NCBI GenBank assembly: GCA_023145535.1
Contig: JAGLDQ010000183.1
Span: 1-5,035 of the forward strand
DNA length: 5,035 bases
Origin: Cocleimonas sp.
GTDB lineage: Bacteria; Pseudomonadota; Gammaproteobacteria; Thiotrichales; Thiotrichaceae
Direction of reading: 5' to 3'
Shown here: piece after piece, positions 1-5,035 of the stretch
Layout of the letters: each line of letters starts with the position of its first letter
How positions within the stretch are numbered: position 1 is the stretch's first letter
Notes under the pieces: model-generated
Seen by the model: the letters and a program-made list of their open reading frames with translations, nothing else
Databases searched by the model: none
Told to the model about the DNA's origin: nothing
Made by a program: the position numbers and the translations under genes

Positions 1-359
1 TCAGACTGACTAGACTTGCTATTTTTATCGCCTTTATCTTTAGACTCATTTGCCCCTTTAGCAGCCGGTTTCTCATCAGATTTTTCTGCTTTTTTCCCTG
101 ATTTTTCAGACCCTTTCTTACTGGCAGAATCAGATTCTTTTTTAGATGACTCCGAACGAGTAGACTTTTCTTTTTTCTCGGTTTTGTCCGCTTTCTTTTT
201 CGATGTTTCTTTTTTATCTTTGCTTGTTTTATCCTTTTTCATCGTGCTAGTTTTTGGTTTTTTCTCGCCTTCTTCTTTTGCATAACTAGGTGAGGTCACC
301 AAGGCCAATGAAGTAGTGACCGTGATGATAAACAAAAATTTATGTAATATATGGCTCAT
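1..359 (-). CDS. Secreted lysine-rich low-complexity protein, N-terminal part (runs off left edge)
   Basis: I do not recognise a family. The reading frame is open from an ATG at 359-357 to the window edge (119 codons plus two bases), so the C-terminus is missing. Residues 1-27 look like a classical Sec signal peptide: a short n-region ending in HK, a hydrophobic core (FLFIITVTTSLALV) and a c-region SPSYA with likely cleavage after Ala27. The next 92 residues contain about 31 Lys, 18 Ser, 12 Glu and 7 Asp, with no Leu, Ile, Val, Phe, Tyr, Trp or Cys. They should be intrinsically disordered, net positive and outside the cytoplasm. Short motifs such as KKSE, EKS and KDK recur without a fixed period. 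A weak GAG lies six bases before the ATG. The gene is divergent from the amidohydrolase at 496. The tail may precede a folded domain outside the window, or bind a polyanion such as cell wall, DNA or polysaccharide; both are guesses. The signal peptide and biased composition make a real gene likely. Confidence 0.75.
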   Translation of the reverse strand, partial: MSHILHKFLFIITVTTSLALVTSPSYAKEEGEKKPKTSTMKKDKTSKDKKETSKKKADKTEKKEKSTRSESSKKESDSASKKGSEKSGKKAEKSDEKPAAKGANESKDKGDKNSKSSQS

Positions 360-394
360 GATTTACTCGATAATTAATAAATATTCAGAATACG

Positions 395-491
395 AATCAA
401 AAAAATGGATCCATAAACTGTACTATAATTTCATGATAACAGATACTGAATAGCCCCATCAACTAACGAATAAATAATCAAAATGGATCAT
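395..491 (+). repeat. Imperfect direct repeat pair in the divergent intergenic region
   Basis: Two related stretches lie about 80 bases apart. The first, at 395-414, reads AATC, seven A, then TGGATCCAT. The second, at 476-491, reads AATC, four A, then TGGATCAT. The first contains the 10-base palindrome ATGGATCCAT (405-414) and sits just upstream of the TATAAT at 424-429. The second overlaps the GGA that probably serves as ribosome binding site of the gene starting at 496. The position would suit a regulator-binding pair, but A-rich intergenic DNA yields such similarities by chance, so this is a description of the sequence and not a proven operator. Confidence 0.35.
424..429 (+). promoter_or_regulatory. 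Candidate -10 box for the amidohydrolase gene
   Basis: A perfect TATAAT lies 66 bases before the ATG at 496, in the divergent intergenic region. The expected -35 position (about 400-406) is an A-run with no resemblance to TTGACA, and there is no extended TG element. The assignment therefore rests on the -10 hexamer and its location alone. A promoter of this kind would need an activator or an upstream A-tract to compensate. Confidence 0.35.
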
Positions 492-495
492 CGTA

Positions 496-1671
496 ATGAC
501 TCAAATAAGCATTAATTCTGAACTTCATAAAAAAATGATTCACTGGCGACATTGGTTGCATCAACATCCAGAGCTTGCCTTTAAAGAATTTAGCAGTAGT
601 GACTACATTGCAGAAGTCCTAGAGTCATTAGATTTTGAAGTACAACGCGGCTGGGCAACAACAGGAATCATTGCAACCTTAAAAGGCACGGGAAAAAATG
701 CGGACAAGGCTAAAACCATTGCATTGCGTGCTGATATAGATGCTTTGCCCATTCTAGAAAAAAACCAAATCCCGCATAAATCGCTGCATGAGGGTGTTAT
801 GCATGCCTGCGGCCATGATGGGCACACTGCGATGTTATTAGGCGCGGCGGCTTACTTAAAACAACATGATGATTTTAATGGCATAGTACATTTCATTTTT
901 CAGCCAGCAGAAGAAGGAGAAGGCGGTGCACGGGTAATGGTTGAAGAGGGTTTATTTGACCGTTTCCCTTGCGATGCAGTTTATGGAATGCACAATTGGC
1001 CAGGCATTCCTGCAGGAGAGTTTGTTGTACATGATCAGGAAGTAATGGCTGCAACGGATACATTTCACATCACCATTAATGGTAAGGGGGGGCATGCTGC
1101 TATGCCAAATCAGACCGTTGACCCTGTCATTATTGGCGCTCAATTGATCACAGCATTACAAAGCATTGTGGCGCGTAATATCTCGCCCGTAGAATCAGCA
1201 GTAGTCAGCGTAACCGTCATCAATGCAGGCGATGCAACTAATGTTATCCCTGATCAACTGACCCTCTCTGGCACAATGCGTTATTTTGATAATGCCGTTG
1301 GTGACCGCGTAAAACAGCGCCTACAAACATTGGTAGACAACCTATGTAAAAGCATGAATGCCACAGGTGAAACCCGCTTTGAGTTGGGTTATCCCGCGAC
1401 CATCAACACACCAGAACTTGCGAAGGTTTGTGCATCCGTCGCACAGTCTCTAGTCGGCGAAGCATCAGTACATCGTAATAACCCACCGAGCATGGGCGCG
1501 GAAGATTTTTCTTATATGCTAAATGCAAGTCAAGGCGCTTATATTTGGATTGGCAATGGCGAAGGTCATGGTGGTTGTATGCTGCATAATAGTCATTATG
1601 ATTTTAATGATGATATTTTGCCTTTGGGCGCAAATTATTGGGTTAAACTGGTTCAGAAAATACTCATATAA
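496..1671 (+). CDS. M20 family metallo-amidohydrolase (hippurate hydrolase / N-acyl-L-amino acid deacylase type)
   Basis: A cytoplasmic, metal-dependent hydrolase expected to cleave the amide bond of N-acylated amino acids (hippurate-like or N-acetyl substrates), releasing the free amino acid and an acid. At 391 residues it is full length for the HipO/aminoacylase branch. Visible signatures in order: MHACGHDGHT at 102-111, QPAEEG at 136-141, MHNWP at 165-169, GKGGHAAMP at 196-204, NVIPD at 249-253, MGAEDFSYM at 333-341 and LHNSHYDFND at 363-372. By family knowledge the metal ligands are Cys105, His107, Glu140, His166 and His364, with Glu139 as catalytic base and His200 from the lid domain in substrate binding; all are present. 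The lid/dimerisation domain spans roughly 180-300. There is no signal peptide. The ATG at 496 is preceded by GGA eight bases upstream; the ATG at 483 is out of frame. The exact substrate cannot be read from the sequence, so hipO-like is as far as naming should go. Confidence 0.95.
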   Translation: MTQISINSELHKKMIHWRHWLHQHPELAFKEFSSSDYIAEVLESLDFEVQRGWATTGIIATLKGTGKNADKAKTIALRADIDALPILEKNQIPHKSLHEGVMHACGHDGHTAMLLGAAAYLKQHDDFNGIVHFIFQPAEEGEGGARVMVEEGLFDRFPCDAVYGMHNWPGIPAGEFVVHDQEVMAATDTFHITINGKGGHAAMPNQTVDPVIIGAQLITALQSIVARNISPVESAVVSVTVINAGDATNVIPDQLTLSGTMRYFDNAVGDRVKQRLQTLVDNLCKSMNATGETRFELGYPATINTPELAKVCASVAQSLVGEASVHRNNPPSMGAEDFSYMLNASQGAYIWIGNGEGHGGCMLHNSHYDFNDDILPLGANYWVKLVQKILI

Positions 1672-1701
1672 GAGACTGTATCTTACATAAGCTGAGTTAA
1701 A

Positions 1702-1724
1702 GATAAGAAAAGGTATATCTTATC
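1702..1724 (+). terminator. Weak hairpin just after the amidohydrolase gene
   Basis: GATAAGA at 1702-1708 pairs with TCTTATC at 1718-1724 around a 9-base loop, 30 bases past the TAA of the amidohydrolase. The stem is AT-rich, with only two G-C pairs, and is followed by AATAAGTTATC rather than a T-run, so it is a poor intrinsic terminator. It is listed because it is the nearest structure downstream of that gene. Confidence 0.2.
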
Positions 1725-1894
1725 AATAAGTTATCTAAATTTCAATATTTTTCAAATTTCTCTCTTTTATTGCATCAAAAGATTAGGATGATACAATGTA
1801 GATAAGCCCATAATTTAGCTATAAAACTATACTTTACAATAAAAACTCTTTAAATATCAAAAACTATTATTCCGAACTCAGATTAAAATAACGA

Positions 1895-1928
1895 ATTTCG
1901 GCATCTTTCATATAAAAGATGTCGAAAT
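1895..1928. terminator. 14-bp hairpin between convergent genes, candidate uvrA or bidirectional terminator
   Basis: ATTTCGGCATCTTT at 1895-1908 pairs with AAAGATGTCGAAAT at 1915-1928 around the 6-base loop CATATA. Read as plus-strand RNA, all 14 pairs form with one G-U (1901/1922). Read as minus-strand RNA, that pair becomes a C/A mismatch. The hairpin begins 28 bases beyond the uvrA stop, the usual place for a terminator, and the minus-strand read-out continues TCGTTATTTTAATC, a weak T-rich tail. It lies more than 220 bases after the amidohydrolase stop. Placement between convergent genes supports a termination role. The lack of a clean T-tract on either side keeps confidence moderate. Confidence 0.45.
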
Positions 1929-1956
1929 GCCAACATTAAATGCTGGAAATTTATGA

Positions 1957-4785
1957 TCAGATGACCAATAAAGGCTTCAAATACTCTCCAGTAAACGACC
2001 CTTTAGTCTCAGCAACTTCCTCTGGCGTACCGGTAGCAATCACCTTGCCACCCCCATTCCCCCCTTCTGGGCCTAAATCAATAATCCAATCTGCCGTTTT
2101 AACCACATCAAGATTATGCTCAATAACAACCACGGTATTACCTTCATCACGTAGACGGTGAAGCACTTTTAATAACACATCAACATCATGAAAATGTAGT
2201 CCTGTCGTCGGCTCATCAAGTATAAATAAGGTTTTACCAGTGCTGCGTTTGGATAATTCTTTGCCTAGTTTAACCCGCTGTGCTTCTCCGCCCGAAAGGG
2301 TGGTCGCATTTTGCCCAAGAGTAATATAAGACAAGCCAACATCCATGAGGGTTTTTAATTTATGATAAATGGTCGGGATGGCACTAAAAAAGACCACCGC
2401 TTCTTCTACGGTCATATTGAGCACTTCATAAATATTTTTGCCTTTGTAGCGCACATCAAGCGTTTCGCGATTATAACGCTGGCTATTGCAGACATCGCAG
2501 GGGACATAGACATCGGGTAAAAAGTGCATCTCTACTTTAATCAGGCCATCGCCCCGACACGCTTCACAGCGTCCGCCTTTTACATTAAAGCTAAAGCGTC
2601 CTGCGGTATAACCACGGGAACGCGCTTCAGCGGTGGCCGCAAATAAATCACGAATCGGGGTGAATAGGCCGGTGTAAGTTGCGGGGTTGGATCGTGGAGT
2701 GCGTCCGATGGGCGCTTGATTTATATCCACGACTTTATCAATATAATCCAGACCTTTAATTTCTTTGACCGGTGATTTGGGTTTATCACTATGATGTAAA
2801 TGATGTGCGATATTGGGGTAGAGGGTGCGATTAATTAAGGTGGATTTTCCAGAACCTGAAACGCCTGTTACACACGTCATGACACCAATAGGAATTTCAG
2901 TCGTGATATTTTGCAAATTATTCCCCGTTGCACCAATGAGTTTAAGCATTTTCTTTTTATTGATTTTTACACGTTTAGCGGGGATTTCTATTTTGCGTTT
3001 GCCTGATAAAAATTGCCCTGTGATGGATTCTTTATTGTTAGCAATTTGTTTGGGCGTGCCTTGGGCGGTGATGTAGCCACCATGTTTACCCGCGCCAGGT
3101 CCAATATCCACCACATAATCTGCACTACGAATCGCCTCTTCATCATGCTCAACCACAATCACCGTATTGCCTAAATCGCGTAAATGCGTCAATGTTTTTA
3201 AGAGTCGCTCATTGTCGCGCTGATGCAATCCTATAGATGGCTCATCAAGTACATACATCACACCCACCAGACCTGCACCTATTTGAGAAGCAAGGCGAAT
3301 GCGTTGAGCTTCACCTCCTGATAAGGTTTCGGAGCTGCGGTTTAGAGTGAGATAATCAAGCCCTACATTGACTAAAAACTCCAATCGTAATTTAATTTCA
3401 TGGAGGATTTTTTCTGCAATTTTCCCCTGTTTGCCAGGAAGATCTAATTGATCAAAAAAATCATAACAGCCACCAATTGACAGAGCCGTGACTTCCGATA
3501 AATCTTTATCAGTGATAAACACATTGCGCGCGGCTTCATTAAGTCGCGCACCATTGCAACTAGGGCATTGTTCAACCGACATAAATTTGGTTAATTCTTC
3601 GCGTACTTTATTTGAATCGGTCTCTTTATAACGACGCTCCATATTATGCACAATGCCTTCAAAGGTATGGGTTCGTTGGAAGGTTTGACCTTTTTGTCCG
3701 ATATAGGTGAAGTCTATTTTTTTGCGCCCACTTCCATAAAGAATAACTTTCTGAATTTTTTTAGGCAGTGCTTCATAGGCTGTTTTAACATCAAAATCAT
3801 ACGCTGTTGCGAGTGAATCAATCATATGAAAATAATAGGCATTGCGCTGATCCCAACCACGGATAGCGCCACTCGCTAAACTTAATTTAGGCTTAGAGAC
3901 CACACGCCCGACATCAAAATATTGATGTACGCCTAAGCCATCACAAGTCTGACAAGCACCGCTTGGGCTATTAAAAGAAAACAAACGAGGCTCTAGCTCT
4001 GGTAGTGAATAGCCACATAAGGGACAGGCGTAATTAGCTGAAAATAATAACTCCTCTGCCTTACTACTCCTCTCCATCCATGCAATACGTGCTAACCCGT
4101 CCGCTAATCGTAGGGTCGTTTCCAGTGATTCAGACAAGCGTAACTGCAAATCATCGCGTACTTTAAAGCGATCCACGACGACTTCAATGGTGTGTTTTTT
4201 ATGGAGTTCTAATTTAGGAACAGCATCCAAATCATAAACTGAACCATCCACCCGCGCTCTTAAAAATCCTTGTGCTTTTAAGTCTTTAAATAAATTAACA
4301 TGCTCACCCTTACGATTGCGTACCACAGGGGCAAGCATCATTAGCTTGCTCCCTTCAGGCAATGCTAAAATGGCATCGACCATTTGGCTAACTGTCTGCG
4401 CTTCTAATTCTTGATGATGCGTTGGGCATTTCGGCTGACCCGCACGCGCATAGAGCAAACGTAAGTAATCATAAATCTCCGTGATTGTGCCAACGGTAGA
4501 GCGCGGGTTATGTGATGTTGTTTTTTGCTCGATAGAAATGGCAGGAGATAAACCCTCAATATGATCTAAATCAGGCTTATCCATCATCGATAAAAACTGG
4601 CGTGCATAGGCTGACAGTGACTCTACATAACGCCGCTGCCCCTCTGCAAAAATGGTATCAAACGCGAGTGAGGATTTACCAGAGCCGGATAGTCCTGTAA
4701 TAACAATTAATTTATCGCGTGGCAGGTCAAGGTCGATGTTTTTAAGATTGTGTGTGCGTGCACCGCGTAGGCTTATTTTTTTCAC
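1957..4785 (-). CDS. uvrA: UvrABC excinuclease subunit A (UvrA)
   Basis: The DNA-damage-sensing ATPase of nucleotide excision repair. A UvrA dimer, with UvrB, scans DNA, finds bulky lesions and loads UvrB for incision by UvrC. The 942-residue protein has the full tandem ABC layout: Walker A GLSGSGKS at 31-38; UvrB-binding and insertion regions, roughly 118-400; a zinc site with Cys254, Cys257, Cys278 and Cys281; a further CPSC pair at 407-410; signature LSGGEAQR at 488-495; Walker B VLDEPS at 512-517; and His547. The second half has Walker A GVSGSGKS at 641-648, the DNA-binding zinc module Cys740, Cys743, Cys763 and Cys766, signature LSGGEAQR at 830-837, Walker B ILDEPT at 855-860 and His890. 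No key residue is missing. The start is GTG (4785-4783), chosen because the frame has a stop (TAG, 4800-4798) five codons upstream, an AGGA lies at suitable distance, and the N-terminus matches the family start. It converges on the amidohydrolase. No SOS box is visible upstream. Confidence 0.99.
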   Translation of the reverse strand: MKKISLRGARTHNLKNIDLDLPRDKLIVITGLSGSGKSSLAFDTIFAEGQRRYVESLSAYARQFLSMMDKPDLDHIEGLSPAISIEQKTTSHNPRSTVGTITEIYDYLRLLYARAGQPKCPTHHQELEAQTVSQMVDAILALPEGSKLMMLAPVVRNRKGEHVNLFKDLKAQGFLRARVDGSVYDLDAVPKLELHKKHTIEVVVDRFKVRDDLQLRLSESLETTLRLADGLARIAWMERSSKAEELLFSANYACPLCGYSLPELEPRLFSFNSPSGACQTCDGLGVHQYFDVGRVVSKPKLSLASGAIRGWDQRNAYYFHMIDSLATAYDFDVKTAYEALPKKIQKVILYGSGRKKIDFTYIGQKGQTFQRTHTFEGIVHNMERRYKETDSNKVREELTKFMSVEQCPSCNGARLNEAARNVFITDKDLSEVTALSIGGCYDFFDQLDLPGKQGKIAEKILHEIKLRLEFLVNVGLDYLTLNRSSETLSGGEAQRIRLASQIGAGLVGVMYVLDEPSIGLHQRDNERLLKTLTHLRDLGNTVIVVEHDEEAIRSADYVVDIGPGAGKHGGYITAQGTPKQIANNKESITGQFLSGKRKIEIPAKRVKINKKKMLKLIGATGNNLQNITTEIPIGVMTCVTGVSGSGKSTLINRTLYPNIAHHLHHSDKPKSPVKEIKGLDYIDKVVDINQAPIGRTPRSNPATYTGLFTPIRDLFAATAEARSRGYTAGRFSFNVKGGRCEACRGDGLIKVEMHFLPDVYVPCDVCNSQRYNRETLDVRYKGKNIYEVLNMTVEEAVVFFSAIPTIYHKLKTLMDVGLSYITLGQNATTLSGGEAQRVKLGKELSKRSTGKTLFILDEPTTGLHFHDVDVLLKVLHRLRDEGNTVVVIEHNLDVVKTADWIIDLGPEGGNGGGKVIATGTPEEVAETKGSFTGEYLKPLLVI

Positions 4786-4795
4786 AGATGAGAGT

Positions 4796-4799
4796 TCCT
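4796..4799 (-). promoter_or_regulatory. Ribosome binding site of uvrA (supports the GTG start)
   Basis: Read on the minus strand, AGGA lies ten bases before the GTG at 4785. It is part of CCCCCCTAGGAA, so it overlaps a CCTAGG palindrome and follows a six-C run. With the in-frame TAG at 4800-4798, this fixes the GTG as the only reasonable start. Confidence 0.6.
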
Positions 4800-4813
4800 A
4801 GGGGGGAGAATAA

Positions 4814-4852
4814 TTTTCCTAAGAGATTGATCGAGCAGAGTAACTAGGAAAA
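4814..4852. repeat. 8-bp inverted repeat upstream of uvrA
   Basis: TTTTCCTA at 4814-4821 and its exact reverse complement TAGGAAAA at 4845-4852 are separated by 23 bases. A further TTCCTA in the same orientation as the left arm occurs at 4795-4800, next to the uvrA ribosome binding site. The spacing fits either a protein-binding pair of half-sites or a leader hairpin of the uvrA transcript. The function is unknown and chance is possible in such a short region. Confidence 0.4.
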
Positions 4853-4927
4853 CGTCGGAGTCTAGCATTTTTTCACAAGGCTTCCTTAGCAATTAATTGG
4901 CGATGATGAGCTAAAAAAGCATCTCAA

Positions 4928-5035
4928 TCATTCATTAATATTCAGCTCCCGAAACTCCAATCCATACTTGCGTAAATAAATCCGTAACCGATGGCTATCA
5001 TTCGTATTAGCTTTTGCCTCACGACTAATATTAAA
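4928..5035 (-). CDS. C-terminal end of an unrecognised gene (runs off right edge)
   Basis: Reading the minus strand from the window edge, 35 sense codons lead in frame to a TGA at 4930-4928. The encoded tail begins FNISREAKAN and ends YGLEFRELNINE, with many charged residues and no low complexity, so it reads like the end of a soluble protein. The other two minus-strand frames hit stops within the first few codons. I do not recognise a family from this fragment, and it does not look like Ssb, which often neighbours uvrA in E. coli relatives. It is codirectional with uvrA with a 142-base gap, which argues for a separate promoter for uvrA without excluding read-through. The reality of the gene is likely but not certain, given the short open stretch. 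Confidence 0.55.
   Translation of the reverse strand, partial: FNISREAKANTNDSHRLRIYLRKYGLEFRELNINE

Larger units (their letters stand above)
1672..1956. other. Convergent AT-rich intergenic region without a gene
   Basis: This stretch separates the ends of the amidohydrolase and uvrA genes. It is strongly AT-rich and holds no open reading frame with coding character; the longest ATG-initiated frames I could follow are under 20 codons. It carries inverted repeats: a 7-bp stem at 1702-1724, a 14-bp stem at 1895-1928 and a small imperfect one at 1930-1946. I see no promoter of note, tRNA or mobile element end in it. Confidence 0.7.

Noticed and set aside
16..285. Plus-strand open frame of 89 codons rich in Phe, Ser and Asp
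   Set aside because: It is the antisense shadow of the lysine-rich gene: AAA/GAA/TCT codons read backwards give Phe, Ser and Asp. The minus frame has a signal peptide and a sensible start.
603..1143. Minus-strand open frames at 603-827 and 952-1143
   Set aside because: Both lie inside the amidohydrolase, which has continuous family motifs across these positions. They show no domain character or ribosome binding site of note.
1940..2161. Plus-strand open frame of 73 codons at the end of uvrA
   Set aside because: It is mostly antisense to the conserved UvrA C-terminus, with a Ser/Pro/Thr-rich translation typical of a shadow frame.
2825..3076. Plus-strand open frame of 83 codons inside uvrA
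   Set aside because: It is antisense to the second Walker A region of UvrA and has no independent support.
1957..4785. ABC transporter or drug-resistance ATPase interpretation of the large ABC protein
   Set aside because: The two zinc modules, the long insertions in the first ATPase half and the specific N-terminus identify UvrA. There are no membrane segments.
4808..4813. TATTCT on the minus strand as a uvrA -10 box
   Set aside because: No acceptable -35 hexamer lies 16-18 bases upstream, and it would leave a leader of only about 16 bases with the ribosome binding site almost at the transcript start.
4991..5035. Plus-strand ATG frame running off the right edge (starts MAIIRISFC)
   Set aside because: Only 15 codons are visible and there is no clear ribosome binding site. 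It overlaps the more protein-like minus-strand frame.
1..5035. CRISPR array, tRNA/rRNA, insertion sequence or novel multi-gene system
   Set aside because: No regularly spaced repeats, no tRNA-like cloverleaf, no transposase and no flanking terminal repeats were seen. The recognisable genes are a catabolic hydrolase and a universal repair gene.

Overview
The window looks like a stretch of ordinary chromosome from an AT-rich gammaproteobacterium. The best taxonomic clue is the UvrA protein. From memory it matches the Escherichia coli-type protein closely along its whole length (942 residues here, about 940 there). Base composition is moderately AT-rich in genes and very AT-rich between them. 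Nothing allows a genus-level call.

Layout from left to right: (1) positions 1-359, minus strand, the N-terminal part of a secreted, extremely lysine-rich low-complexity protein that runs off the left edge; (2) positions 360-495, a divergent intergenic region with a consensus-like -10 box and an imperfect direct repeat; (3) positions 496-1671, plus strand, a complete M20-family metallo-amidohydrolase (hippurate hydrolase / N-acyl-amino-acid deacylase type) with all expected metal ligands; (4) positions 1672-1956, a convergent AT-rich intergenic region with no gene, one strong 14-bp hairpin and weaker inverted repeats; (5) positions 1957-4785, minus strand, a complete uvrA with a GTG start; (6) positions 4786-4927, the uvrA upstream region, which carries an 8-bp inverted repeat and no recognisable SOS box; (7) positions 4928-5035, minus strand, the last 35 codons of an unrecognised gene that runs off the right edge.

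The genes do not form an evident pathway or operon. The amidohydrolase is a cytoplasmic catabolic or scavenging enzyme. UvrA is the damage-recognition ATPase of nucleotide excision repair. The lysine-rich protein is exported and of unknown role. The two complete genes converge and the amidohydrolase diverges from the lysine-rich gene, so each probably has its own transcription unit. I see no mobile element, CRISPR array, RNA gene or sign of a new multi-gene system. The least explained items are the lysine-rich exported protein and the sequence repeats in the two promoter regions.
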